This document shows, one piece after another, positions 24,743 to 34,018 of a DNA stretch of 43,826 bases. Below the pieces are notes generated by a model. That model ran no database searches. It saw only the letters and a list, made by a program, of their open reading frames with translations, and was not told the origin of the DNA. The DNA comes from Streptomyces sp. AC558_RSS880 (lineage in GTDB: Bacteria; Actinomycetota; Actinomycetes; Streptomycetales; Streptomycetaceae). The DNA lies in NCBI RefSeq assembly GCF_019049255.1, contig NZ_JAGMUJ010000017.1, positions 1 to 43,826 of the forward strand, in the 5' to 3' direction. Both the position numbers and the translations under genes were made by a program. The first letter of the stretch is position 1. Every line of letters starts with the position of its first letter.

Positions 24743-26092
24743 ATGGCGTCGGACACGGCGGCAGGGGCACCGAAGGCGGCCCCTGCCGCTCCCAAGTCGC
24801 GCAAGAGCGTCACCGGCACCCGCGGAACCGTGGCGGCGCTGTTCCTGCTGCCCGCGCTCGTGCTGCTCGGTGCGCTCGTGGTCTACCCGATCGGGTACTC
24901 CGTCGTCCGCAGCTTCTACGACCAGTCCGGCGACGGCTTCGCCGGATTCGACAACTACCGGGCCCTGTTCACCGACGACGGCATCCGCACGGCCCTGAAG
25001 AACAACATCATCTGGGTGGTGTTCGCGCCGACGATCGCGACCGCGCTCGGTCTGGTCTTCGCGGTGCTGACCGAACGGGTGCGCTGGGGTACGGCGTTCA
25101 AGCTGGTCGTCTTCATGCCGATGGCGATCTCGATGCTGGCCGCCGGGATCATCTTCCGCCTGGTGTACGACCAGGACCCGGACAAGGGCGTGGCGAACGC
25201 GGTGTGGGTGGGGGTGCACGACACCTTCGCCCAGTCGTCGGCGTTCCCGAAGGCGCACCCGGGCCGCGAGTCGCCGCTGGAGCCCGCCGGCGGGGGCGCG
25301 TTCATCACCAAGGGGACGGTGAGCACCGGTGACGCGGTGACGCTGCCGCTGGTCGGGGTCGCCCCGGACCTGATGCCGGACGCGGCGGAGCGGGCGGCGG
25401 CGCCGAAGCCGGAGGACGACCGGATCACCGGCACCACCTGGCAGGACTTCACCCGCGGCAAGGGCGTCGGCACGCTGAACACCGTCGACGCCTCGGAGCT
25501 GGGTTACGCCGGGATGAAGATCGAGGCCGTCAAGGACGACAAGGTGGTGGAGACGGCCACCGCGGGCGACGACGGCACGTTCTCCTTCTCGTCGAAGGCC
25601 GACGGGGCTCAACTACGGCTCCCGGCGAGCAACTTCGCCGAGCCGTACAACGGCCTGGACTGGCTCGGCCCGTCGCTGGTCACGCCGGCGATCATCGGCT
25701 CGTACATCTGGATGTGGGCGGGCTTCGCGATGGTGCTGATCGCGGCCGGGCTCGCGGGCATGCCCCGGGAGCTGCTGGAGGCCGCGCGGGTGGACGGCGC
25801 GAACGAGTGGCAGGTGTTCCGCAGGATCACGGTGCCCCTGCTGGCGCCGGTCCTCGCGGTCGTCACCGTCACCCTGATGATCAACGTGCTGAAGGTGTTC
25901 GACCTGGTCTTCATCATCGCCCCCGGGTCGTCCCAGGACGACGCGAACGTCCTCGCGCTGGAGCTGTACCGCAAGGGTTTCGCGTCGGACCAGCCGGGTG
26001 TCGCCAGCGCGATCGCGGTGTTCCTGCTGCTGCTCGTCATCCCGGTGATGTGGTTCAACGTCAGGCGGCTGAGGCGGGAGGTCAGGCGATGA
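24743..26092 (+). CDS. MalF-type sugar ABC permease with a large extracytoplasmic insert
   Basis: 449 residues, against about 300 for most Streptomyces members. TM1 is at about 28-52 and two more helices lie at about 85-143. An extra segment (about 144-305) stands between TM3 and TM4. It begins in the usual DPDKGVANAVW position and ends at GLDWLGPSL, where normal permeases have only a short loop. Its second half (about 243-295) has the alternating pattern GMKIEAVKDDKVVETATAGDDGTFSF, which resembles a beta-sandwich such as carboxypeptidase-regulatory-like domains. The cytoplasmic EAA loop ELLEAARVDGANEWQVF (343-359) is intact, so it should couple to an ATPase. The stop overlaps the next gene start (ATGA). 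MalF of E. coli also has a large loop here, but similarity is not evident. Confidence 0.88.
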   Translation: MASDTAAGAPKAAPAAPKSRKSVTGTRGTVAALFLLPALVLLGALVVYPIGYSVVRSFYDQSGDGFAGFDNYRALFTDDGIRTALKNNIIWVVFAPTIATALGLVFAVLTERVRWGTAFKLVVFMPMAISMLAAGIIFRLVYDQDPDKGVANAVWVGVHDTFAQSSAFPKAHPGRESPLEPAGGGAFITKGTVSTGDAVTLPLVGVAPDLMPDAAERAAAPKPEDDRITGTTWQDFTRGKGVGTLNTVDASELGYAGMKIEAVKDDKVVETATAGDDGTFSFSSKADGAQLRLPASNFAEPYNGLDWLGPSLVTPAIIGSYIWMWAGFAMVLIAAGLAGMPRELLEAARVDGANEWQVFRRITVPLLAPVLAVVTVTLMINVLKVFDLVFIIAPGSSQDDANVLALELYRKGFASDQPGVASAIAVFLLLLVIPVMWFNVRRLRREVRR

Positions 26093-26991
26093 GTGCCACC
26101 AAGGCGGGTACACAGACCGATCTCTCCACCGTCAAGGCCGAACAGTCGCTCGGCTCCCGGCTCAGCCAGTGGGTCAGCGGTGGCCTGGTGCGCGTCTTCC
26201 TGATCGTCGTGGGCCTGTTCTGGCTGGTCCCGACGGTCGGGCTGCTGCTGGCCAGCCTGCGCACCCCGCAGGACATGGCCGCCGACGGCTGGTGGAAGGT
26301 GTTCACCGAGCCCTCGCAGCTCACCTTCGGCGCCTACGAGACGCTGCTGGAGAACGACGACATCACCGGCTCGCTGCTGAACACGGTGTACATCACCGTC
26401 CCGGCGACCGTGCTGGTGGTGGTGATCGGCTCCCTCGCCGGGTACGCCTTCGCCTGGATGGAGTTCCCCGGCCGGGACTGGTGGTTCCTGGCCGTGGTGG
26501 GGCTGCTGGTGGTGCCGGTGCAGGTGGCGCTGATCCCGATCGCCGAACTCTTCGGCAACCTCGGCATCTTCGGCTCCGTGACCGGTGTGGTCCTCTTCCA
26601 CGTCGGTTTCGGTCTGCCGTTCGCGGTGTTCCTGCTGCGGAACTTCTTCGCGGAGATCCCGAAGGAGCTGCTGGAGGCGGCCCGGCTGGACGGGGCGGGC
26701 GAACTGCGGTTGTTCGTCCGGGTCGTGATGCCGCTCGCCGGGCCGGCCATCGCCGCGCTCGGCATCTTCCAGTTCCTGTGGGTGTGGAACGACATGCTGG
26801 TCGCGCTGATCTTCACCGATTCCGGGAGCCAGCCGATCACGGTCGCCCTGCAGACGCAGGTACGGCAGTTCGGCAACAACGTCGACGTCCTGGCGCCCGG
26901 CGCGTTCATCTCGATGGTGGTTCCGCTGGTCGTGTTCTTCGCTTTCCAGCGGCAGTTCGTCTCCGGTGTGATGGCGGGTGCGGTGAAGTAG
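26089..26991 (+). CDS. MalG-type sugar ABC permease
   Basis: 300 residues from ATG 26089, overlapping the previous stop by 4 nt. An N-terminal cytosolic stretch of about 35 residues is followed by six hydrophobic segments. The EAA loop ELLEAARLDGAGELRLF is near residue 195, with the usual LPFAVFLLRNFF before it and a C-terminal FAFQRQFVSGVMAGAVK typical of MalG-like subunits. It partners the MalF-type protein in the membrane. No ATPase is encoded here; in Streptomyces, sugar importers commonly share MsiK encoded elsewhere. A strong hairpin follows the stop. Confidence 0.92.
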   Translation: MSATKAGTQTDLSTVKAEQSLGSRLSQWVSGGLVRVFLIVVGLFWLVPTVGLLLASLRTPQDMAADGWWKVFTEPSQLTFGAYETLLENDDITGSLLNTVYITVPATVLVVVIGSLAGYAFAWMEFPGRDWWFLAVVGLLVVPVQVALIPIAELFGNLGIFGSVTGVVLFHVGFGLPFAVFLLRNFFAEIPKELLEAARLDGAGELRLFVRVVMPLAGPAIAALGIFQFLWVWNDMLVALIFTDSGSQPITVALQTQVRQFGNNVDVLAPGAFISMVVPLVVFFAFQRQFVSGVMAGAVK

Positions 26992-27010
26992 CCGACGTAC
27001 GAGTCGGGTT

Positions 27011-27042
27011 GAAGGGGCGGATCCGTACGGGTCCGCCCCTTC
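27011..27042 (+). terminator. Terminator of the sugar ABC operon
   Basis: GAAGGGGCGGATCC (27011-27024) pairs with GGGTCCGCCCCTTC (27029-27042) with one mismatch around a 4-nt loop, 20 nt after the MalG-type stop. It separates the importer operon from the cell-wall glycopolymer genes. Confidence 0.85.
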
Positions 27043-27139
27043 GTGTGACGGGTGTCCCCCGGATGCCGCAGGGGGCGTAACCAAGCCGGGCCGGTGGCCG
27101 TTGCCGGGCAGAACGCCCGCACCGACCGTTGGATGCCCC

Positions 27140-29407
27140 TTGCCCAGGTTCAGTGTCATTGTCCCCGCGTACCAGGTTCAGGCGTATCTGCACGAGTGCC
27201 TGGACTCCGTGCTGTCCCAGTCGTACCCCGATCTCGAGCTGATCGCCGTCGACGACTGCTCGCCGGACGCCTGCGGTGCGGTGATCGACGAGTTCGCGGC
27301 CCGCGACCCGCGCGTACGGGCCGTGCACCTGCCTCGGAACGCCGGTCTCGGCCCGGCCCGCAACGCCGGGATGGAGCGGGCGACCGGCGACTACCTGGTG
27401 TTCCTGGACGGTGACGACACCCTCACGCCCGACGCGCTGCTCGCCCTCGCCGACCGACTGAAGGAGACGGGCGAACCAGACGTGCTGGTCTACGACTACG
27501 CGCGCACCTACTGGTCGGGCGAGACCGTGCGCAACCGGGTCGCCGCCGAGCTCACCGAGGACGGACCCGCGCCGTTCCGCCTCGCGGACCGGCCGGGGCT
27601 GCTGAACCTGCTGATGGTGGCGTGGAACAAGGCCTACCGGCGGGAGTTCGTCGAGCGCGCGGGCTTCGCCTTCCCGCCCGGCTACTACGAGGACACCCCG
27701 TGGACGTACCCGGTCCTGATGACGGCGGAGTCGATCGCCACCCTGGACCGGGTGTGCGTGCACTACCGGCAGCGCCGGGCCGGCGGCATCCTGCGCACCA
27801 CCAGCGAACGGCACTTCGACGTCTTCGACCAGTACGACCGGGTCTTCGCGTTCCTCGACGAGCGGCCCGCGCTGCGGTGCTGGCGGCCGGTGCTGTTCCG
27901 CCGCATGCTCGACCACCTGGTGACGGTGTACGCGCGGCGGGACCGGCTGCCGCGCGGGTCGCGCGCCGCCTTCCTGCGCCGGGCGCGTGCCCACTGCCGG
28001 CGTCACCGGGCGCCCGGCGCGTCCGTGTCCGCGCGCGCCCGGGTCCACCACACGATGGTCCGTCTCGGACTGCACCGCACCTACCGGGCGCTGCGGCTGG
28101 CGGCGGCGCTGCGCCGCCGGTGGGCCCGGATCGCGGGGCGGTTGCCGCGCGCCCTGCGCGGCGCGGCCCTGCGCCTGCACTACCGGTTCCAGCGGCTGCT
28201 GCCGCTCCGCGCCGACCGGGCCGTCTTCGCCGCTCACGGGGGCCGCGGTCACGGCGGTGACCCGGGCGCGCTGGAGTCGGCGCTGCGCGAGCTGGCCCCG
28301 CACGTCCGCACCGCGTGGGTGGCCCGTCCCGAGCACCACCACACCCTTCCGCCGGCCGCCCGCCGGCTCGTGCCCGGCACGGCCGCCCACTGGAGCGCGC
28401 TCGCCCGGTCCGCGTACCTGGTGACCGACGCCGACGTCGTGCCGGGGCTGGTCAAGCGCAAGGGGCAGGTCCTGGTGCAGACGCGGCGCGGCACCCCCCT
28501 CGGGCACGAGGGCCTGGACCTGCTGGAGCGTCCCGCGGCGGCCCGGGACACCGACTTCGCGCGGCTCCTCGAGGGCGTCGACCAGTGGGACTACGTCGTC
28601 TCCGCCAACCGCCACTCGACCCTGACCTGGGAGCGGGTCTGCCCCGGCCGCTACACCACCCTGGAGTACGGCAGGCCGCGCACCGACCGGTTCCACACGG
28701 CGACCGGGGCGGACGTGGCCCGGCTGCGGGAGTCGCTCGGCATCCCCGGGGGATCGGTGGCGATCCTGTACGCGCCGGCCCACCGCGACTACCGGCGCAC
28801 CCAGCGCCGGCTGCTCGACCTGGAGCGCGTGGTGCGCCGTCTCGGCCCGCGGTTCGTCGTCCTGTCCCGCGCCCACCACCCGTACGGCGGGCCGCTGGAG
28901 GCCGCCTCCGACCGGGTCCTGGACATCACCGGCCACCCGGACGTCACCTCGCTGTGCCTGGCCTCGGACGCCCTGGTCACGGACTATTCGCCGCTGATGT
29001 TCGACTACGCGGGCCTGGACCGGCCGGTCGTGCTGCACATCGACGACTGGGAGGCGTACGAGGCGGCCCGCGGCGCCTACTTCGATCCGCGGGCGTTCCC
29101 GCCGGGCGCGGTCGCGGGCAGCGAGGACGAGCTGATCGACGTCTTCGCGACCGGTCACTGGTGCGGTGCCCGCGCCACCCGGCTGCGGGCGGACTTCCGC
29201 GCGCGCTTCTGCCCGCACGACGACGGCCGTGCCGCCGAGCGGGTCGTACGCCGGGTGGTGCTCGGGGAGACGGACCTGCCGCCGGTGGTGCCGATGGACG
29301 GGCGCCGCCCGGTGCCGCCGGCCGGTGCCGTGTCCGGCCCGTCGTCGCTCACGACGGTGCCGCAGCAGCAGCCCGCCGGTGTCCTGACCGTCACCGACCA
29401 CGGCTGA
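27140..29407 (+). CDS. GT2 / CDP-glycerol glycerophosphotransferase fusion, copy 1
   Basis: 755 residues from TTG 27140, chosen because the two paralogues begin MPRFS and this frame reads (TTG)PRFSVIVPAY; a TTG at 27101 is the alternative. The GT-A domain (about 1-230) has D38/D39 in AVDDCSPD, FLDGDD (about 89-93) and YYEDTPW. An Arg-rich helical linker (about 235-355) joins a phosphotransferase domain (about 360-730) with SANRHSTLTWERV, YAPAHRDYRR, a conserved AHHPY His and VTDYSPLMFDYAGLDRP. The HGTPLK catalytic motif reads RGTPLG, with Arg450 where the essential His is expected. Such proteins build poly(glycerol-phosphate)-type wall polymers; here the transferase half may be inactive or altered. 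It is the first gene of the island. Confidence 0.85.
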   Translation: MPRFSVIVPAYQVQAYLHECLDSVLSQSYPDLELIAVDDCSPDACGAVIDEFAARDPRVRAVHLPRNAGLGPARNAGMERATGDYLVFLDGDDTLTPDALLALADRLKETGEPDVLVYDYARTYWSGETVRNRVAAELTEDGPAPFRLADRPGLLNLLMVAWNKAYRREFVERAGFAFPPGYYEDTPWTYPVLMTAESIATLDRVCVHYRQRRAGGILRTTSERHFDVFDQYDRVFAFLDERPALRCWRPVLFRRMLDHLVTVYARRDRLPRGSRAAFLRRARAHCRRHRAPGASVSARARVHHTMVRLGLHRTYRALRLAAALRRRWARIAGRLPRALRGAALRLHYRFQRLLPLRADRAVFAAHGGRGHGGDPGALESALRELAPHVRTAWVARPEHHHTLPPAARRLVPGTAAHWSALARSAYLVTDADVVPGLVKRKGQVLVQTRRGTPLGHEGLDLLERPAAARDTDFARLLEGVDQWDYVVSANRHSTLTWERVCPGRYTTLEYGRPRTDRFHTATGADVARLRESLGIPGGSVAILYAPAHRDYRRTQRRLLDLERVVRRLGPRFVVLSRAHHPYGGPLEAASDRVLDITGHPDVTSLCLASDALVTDYSPLMFDYAGLDRPVVLHIDDWEAYEAARGAYFDPRAFPPGAVAGSEDELIDVFATGHWCGARATRLRADFRARFCPHDDGRAAERVVRRVVLGETDLPPVVPMDGRRPVPPAGAVSGPSSLTTVPQQQPAGVLTVTDHG

Positions 29408-29562
29408 CGGCCGTTTCCCTCTGTGCGCACCGGGAGTTCCCATGCCCTCCGGCTCGTCACGGCCCACCCCGGCCCGGCCGCCCACCCGGCGGCCGACGGG
29501 GCGGCCGGGCCGGCGCCCCACCCGCTGAGGACGCCACGACACCCTCTACGAGAAAGAGCAGA

Positions 29563-31761
29563 ATGCCCCGCTTCAGCATCATCGTCCCGTCCCACGGGGT
29601 CGCCGGCCGGCTGGGCCGGGCGCTGGACTCGGTCCTCGCCCAGTCCTTCGGCGACTTCGAGCTGATCCCGGTCTGCGAGGCACCCGGTTCCCTCGCGGCC
29701 GACGTGGCCGCCCGGCACGCCGAGCGGGACTCGCGGGTGGCGCCGGTGCACGCGCCGCCGGCGGCCGGACTGGCGGGCGCCCGCAACGCGGGGACACGGG
29801 CGGCCACGGGGACGTACCTGCTGTTCCTCGACGGCGACGACGTCCTCGTACCGGGGGCGCTGGCGGCGCTGGACGCGCGCCTGGACCGGACCGGTCCGGT
29901 GGACGTGCTGCACTGCGAGCACGAGCGGGCGCCCTGGTGGGAGGGCGAGCCCGCCAACCCGGCCGCGCCCCTGCTGGCGAAGGCCCCCGACGGCGCGTTC
30001 TCCCCCGACCGCGCCCCGCACCTCACCGGCGTGGGCCTCCCGGCGTGGAGCGCGGCCTGGCGCCGCGACTTCGTCACCGAGCGGGGTCTCGCCTTCCCCG
30101 CGGGCCACTTCACGGACATCGGGTGGGGCGGACTGGCGATGCTGGACGCCGAGCGGGTGGCGGTGCTGCGTTCGGTCGTCGTACGGCATCTGGTGCGACG
30201 GCAGGGCAGCCGGCTGAACCTGCCCGGGGAGCACCACGCCGAACTGCTGGACCAGGTCGAGCTGGTGCTCGCCCGGGCCGCCGAACGGGGGCTGCCCGCC
30301 GAGCGGTCGGCGCCGCTGTTCGAGCAGTTGTTCGCCGCCGTGCTGAAGACTGCCGCCCGTCCCCGGCGGCTCCCGTCGGGCCGCCGCGCCTTCTTCCACC
30401 GGGCGAGCACCCTGTACCGGCGTCACCGCCCCGCCGGGTACCGGCCCCCGCGCGGCAGTCTCGGGGTGCAGCACCGGCTGCTGGCGTCCGGCTCCTACGA
30501 GGCGTTCGCCGCCCTGCGCGGCGCCCGTCGCACGGTGGCGCGGGCCGTGGCGGCGGTGCCGCGCCCCAGGGGCCTGCGCACCCGGCTGCTGTACCGGATG
30601 CACCTGCGCCGCCCGCTCGATCCGCACCTCGCCGTGTACTGCGCGTACTGGGGCCGCGGCTACGCCTGCAACCCGGCCGCGATCCACGCCCGGGCCCGTG
30701 AACTCGCCCCGCACATCCGCTCGGTGTTCCTGGTGGAGGCGGACCGGGCGCACACCGTGCCGGACGGCGTCGAGTACGCGGTCCTCGGCAGCCGCCGCTC
30801 CTGGGAGGTGCTGGCCCGCGCGACGTACCTGGTCAACAACGCCAACTTCGCCGACGGCGTGGTCAAGCGCCCCGGCAGCGTCCACCTCCAGACGCAGCAC
30901 GGCACCCCGCTGAAGACCATGGGCGTCGACCAGTCGACGTACCCGGTGGTGGCCGCCGCGACCGGCAGCTTCACCAAGCTGCTGGGCCGGGTGGACCGCT
31001 GGGACTACAACCTCTCCGCCAACCCCCACTCCACCCGCGTGTGGGAGCGCGCCTTCCCCGGCTCCTACGAGCACCTGGAGTACGGCTATCCGCGCAACGA
31101 CGTGTATCTGACGGCCGGCGCCGACGACGTGGCCCGGATCCGCGCGGAGCTGGGCGTCCCTCAGGGCGCGCGGGCCGTGCTGTACGCGCCCACCCACCGC
31201 GACCACCGCACCGGCTTCGAGCCCGGCCTCGACCTGGAGGCGTTCTGCGAGGCGGCCGGCGAGGACGTCGTCGTCCTGCTGCGCGCCCACTATTTCTACG
31301 ACCGGGGCGGGCGCGGGGGCGGCGGCCGGGTCGTCGACGTCACCGCGCACCCCTCGTCGGAGGACGTGTGCCTGGCCGCCGACGCGTTGGTCACCGACTA
31401 CTCGTCGATCATGTTCGACTACGCCAACCTGGACCGGCCGATCGTGGTGTACGCCGACGACTGGGACGTCTACCGGGAGGTCCGGGGCGTCTGCTTCGAC
31501 CTGATGGACGCACCGCCGGGACCGGTGGTCCGCACCCCCGACGAGCTGGCCCGGGTGTTCCGCGACGGCTCGTACGCGGACGCGGAGTCGGCCGCGCTGC
31601 GGGCCCGGTTCCGGGAGCGGTTCTGCGCGTTCGACGACGGGCGGGCCGCCGAACGGGTCGTGCGCCGGGTGCTGCTCGGGGAGCCGCCCGAGGCCCTGCC
31701 GCCCGTGATCCCGCTCGCGGAGCGCGTCCCCGCCCCCGCGGCCACCCCGGTGAGGAGCTGA
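29563..31761 (+). CDS. GT2-like / CDP-glycerol glycerophosphotransferase fusion, copy 2
   Basis: 732 residues from ATG 29563 (AGAAAGAG just upstream). The phosphotransferase half (about 350-715) keeps HGTPLK (His446), the second His in RAHYFYD, YAPTHRDH and VTDYSSIMFDYA, so it looks catalytically complete. The N-terminal GT-A half keeps FLDGDD, but the nucleotide-binding Asp pair is lost: residues 38-39 are Cys-Glu in IPVCEAPGS, where copies 1 and 3 have Asp-Asp. YYEDTPW is replaced by HFTDIGW. The glycosyltransferase half is probably degenerate or has a new substrate. The stop is followed after 1 nt by the next paralogue, so translation is likely coupled. Confidence 0.87.
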   Translation: MPRFSIIVPSHGVAGRLGRALDSVLAQSFGDFELIPVCEAPGSLAADVAARHAERDSRVAPVHAPPAAGLAGARNAGTRAATGTYLLFLDGDDVLVPGALAALDARLDRTGPVDVLHCEHERAPWWEGEPANPAAPLLAKAPDGAFSPDRAPHLTGVGLPAWSAAWRRDFVTERGLAFPAGHFTDIGWGGLAMLDAERVAVLRSVVVRHLVRRQGSRLNLPGEHHAELLDQVELVLARAAERGLPAERSAPLFEQLFAAVLKTAARPRRLPSGRRAFFHRASTLYRRHRPAGYRPPRGSLGVQHRLLASGSYEAFAALRGARRTVARAVAAVPRPRGLRTRLLYRMHLRRPLDPHLAVYCAYWGRGYACNPAAIHARARELAPHIRSVFLVEADRAHTVPDGVEYAVLGSRRSWEVLARATYLVNNANFADGVVKRPGSVHLQTQHGTPLKTMGVDQSTYPVVAAATGSFTKLLGRVDRWDYNLSANPHSTRVWERAFPGSYEHLEYGYPRNDVYLTAGADDVARIRAELGVPQGARAVLYAPTHRDHRTGFEPGLDLEAFCEAAGEDVVVLLRAHYFYDRGGRGGGGRVVDVTAHPSSEDVCLAADALVTDYSSIMFDYANLDRPIVVYADDWDVYREVRGVCFDLMDAPPGPVVRTPDELARVFRDGSYADAESAALRARFRERFCAFDDGRAAERVVRRVLLGEPPEALPPVIPLAERVPAPAATPVRS

Positions 31762-31762
31762 C

Positions 31763-34018
31763 GTGCCCCGCTTCAGCGTCATCGTCCCCGTCCACAGGGT
31801 GCGGGGGTACCTGCACGCCTGTCTCGACTCGGTGCTCGGGCAGTCGTACCGCGACCTCGAGGTGATCGCCGTCGACGACCGCTCCCCCGACGGCTGCGGC
31901 GCGGTCCTCGACGCGTACGCGGCCCGCGACGAGCGGGTCCGGGTGGTGCACCTGCCGCGGAACGTGGGCCTCGGCCGGGCCCGCAACGCGGGGATGGAGC
32001 ACGCGACGGGCGACCACCTGCTCTTCCTCGACAGCGACGACACCCTCACCCCGGGCGCGCTGCGCGCGATGGCCGACCGCCTCGACGAGACCGGCGACCC
32101 GGACGTCCTGGTCTTCGACTACGCCCGCACCCACTGGTGGGGCGGCACCCGCCGCAACGTCCTGGCCCGGCTGCTGGCCACCGAGGACGTGTTCACGGCG
32201 GCCGAGCGGCCGGAGATCCTCGATCTGCTGATGGTGGTGTGGAACAAGGTCTACCGCCGCGACTTCGTCGCACGGGAGGGCTTCACCTTCCCGCCCGGCT
32301 ACTACGAGGACACGCCCTGGACCTTTCCGGTGCTGCTCAGCGCGGAGCGCATCGCCACCCTGGACCGGATCTGCGTGTACTACCGGCAGCGCCGCCGGGG
32401 CAGCATCCTGTCCACCACCAGCCGCAGGCACTTCGACGTCCACGAGCAGTACGCGCGGGTGTTCCGGTTCGTCGACGCCCGCCCGGCGCTCGCGCACTGG
32501 CGGCCGTTCCTGCACGCCAAGATGGGCGAGCACTGCCTCGACATCCTCGCCAAGCCGGACCGCCTGCCGCCGTCCGACAAGGGCGAGTTCTTCCGCCGCA
32601 CGGCCGAGATGTTCCGGGCGCACCGGCCGGAGGGCGTGACGGTCCCCGCCGAGCTGCGGGTGCTGGAGGGGAGTTACGCCGGGTACGTCCTGAAGCAGCG
32701 GGCGGGGAAGGCCGGCCGGGAGCTGGGGCGACGGGCCCGGCAGGCGGGCACGGCGACGGCGGCGCGGTACGCCCGGGCCCGGACCCGGTCCGTGTTCCGC
32801 CGTCCGCTCGACCCGGACCTCGCCGTGTACTCGGCGTTCTCGCACCGGGGCGTGCTCGGCGACCCGGCGGCGATCCACCGCGCGGCACGCGAACTCGCCC
32901 CGCACATCCGGGGCGTGTGGGTGCTGGCCGACGAGGAGCAGGCGGCCGGCCTGGAGCCGGACACCGCGTACGTGCTGCTCGACTCGCCCGGATACCGCCG
33001 GGTGACCGAGCGGGCCACGTACTTCGTCAACAACGTCAACTGGCCGGGCTCGCTGGTCAAACGCCCGGGGAGCGTGCACGTCCACACCCACCGGGGCACC
33101 CCGCTGAAGTACCTGGGCGCCGACCTGCTGGACCGGCCCGGCGCCCGGCTCGGCTTCGACGTCCCGCAGATGCTGCGCCGGGCCGACCGCTGGGACTACA
33201 GCCTGGTCGCCAACCGGCACTCCGAGCTGGTGTGGGAGCGGGCCTTCCCCTGCCACTTCACCTCCCTGCGCACCGGCAGCCCGCGCAACGACGTCCTGGT
33301 CGCGGCTCCGGCGGACCGGGGGCGTGCGGTGCGCGAACGGCTCGGCGTCCCGGACGGCGACACGGTGGTGCTGTACGCGCCGACCCGCCGCGACTACCGC
33401 AGGGACGGGCTGGTGGAGCGGCTCGACCTCGCCCGGTTCGCCGCCGACCTGGGCGAGGGCCGCACCCTCGTCGTCCGTCTGCACCCCTCGCTGGCCGCCG
33501 GACCGGCGCGCGGCCTCGGCCTGTCCGAGCTGCACCGGCGGGGCGTGCTCGTCGACGCCACGGACGAGCCGGAGGTGCAGGACGTGCTGCTCGCCGCCGA
33601 CGTGCTGGTCACCGACTACTCGTCGATCATGTTCGACTACGCCCTGCTGGACCGCCCGATCGTGGTGTACGCCGACGACTGGGACGCCTACCGGGCGAGC
33701 CGGGGCGCCTACCTGGACATCACGGCCGAGGCGCCGGGCCATGTGGCGCGCTCCCCCTGGGAGCTGGCGTGGCTGTTCGACTCCGGGACCTGGCGGGACG
33801 AGGAGGCGGCGCGGCTGCGGTCGGTGTTCCGGAAGCGGTTCTGCGAGTTCGACGACGGCCGGGCCGCCGAGCGGGTGGTGCGGACGCTGATGCTGGGCGA
33901 GCGGATGCCCGAGCGGCCGGCCGGACCGGCCCGGGTGCCCTCCCCCGTGCGCCCGGCTCCGCTCGCGGCGGGGGGACCCCCGCCGTCCACCGGCCGCGAC
34001 CTGCTGACCCCGTCGTGA
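31763..34018 (+). CDS. GT2 / CDP-glycerol glycerophosphotransferase fusion, copy 3
   Basis: 751 residues from GTG 31763, with GAGGAG 7 nt upstream, 1 nt after the previous stop. The GT-A half (about 1-230) is intact: D38/D39 in AVDDRSPDG, FLDSDD and YYEDTPW. It is closest to copy 1. The transferase half (about 345-705) has YAPTRRDYRR, VRLHPSL and VTDYSSIMFDYALLDRP. The HGT position reads HRGTPLK: Arg444 stands where copy 2 has His446, although a His precedes it at 443 and might substitute. The C-terminal 40 residues are Pro-rich. The stop overlaps the next start (GTGA). Confidence 0.86.
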   Translation: MPRFSVIVPVHRVRGYLHACLDSVLGQSYRDLEVIAVDDRSPDGCGAVLDAYAARDERVRVVHLPRNVGLGRARNAGMEHATGDHLLFLDSDDTLTPGALRAMADRLDETGDPDVLVFDYARTHWWGGTRRNVLARLLATEDVFTAAERPEILDLLMVVWNKVYRRDFVAREGFTFPPGYYEDTPWTFPVLLSAERIATLDRICVYYRQRRRGSILSTTSRRHFDVHEQYARVFRFVDARPALAHWRPFLHAKMGEHCLDILAKPDRLPPSDKGEFFRRTAEMFRAHRPEGVTVPAELRVLEGSYAGYVLKQRAGKAGRELGRRARQAGTATAARYARARTRSVFRRPLDPDLAVYSAFSHRGVLGDPAAIHRAARELAPHIRGVWVLADEEQAAGLEPDTAYVLLDSPGYRRVTERATYFVNNVNWPGSLVKRPGSVHVHTHRGTPLKYLGADLLDRPGARLGFDVPQMLRRADRWDYSLVANRHSELVWERAFPCHFTSLRTGSPRNDVLVAAPADRGRAVRERLGVPDGDTVVLYAPTRRDYRRDGLVERLDLARFAADLGEGRTLVVRLHPSLAAGPARGLGLSELHRRGVLVDATDEPEVQDVLLAADVLVTDYSSIMFDYALLDRPIVVYADDWDAYRASRGAYLDITAEAPGHVARSPWELAWLFDSGTWRDEEAARLRSVFRKRFCEFDDGRAAERVVRTLMLGERMPERPAGPARVPSPVRPAPLAAGGPPPSTGRDLLTPS

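Noticed and set aside
29423..29562. Small ORF between fusion copies 1 and 2
   Set aside because: Pro/Ala/Gly-rich with weak start and frame running into copy 2; more likely an untranslated spacer.
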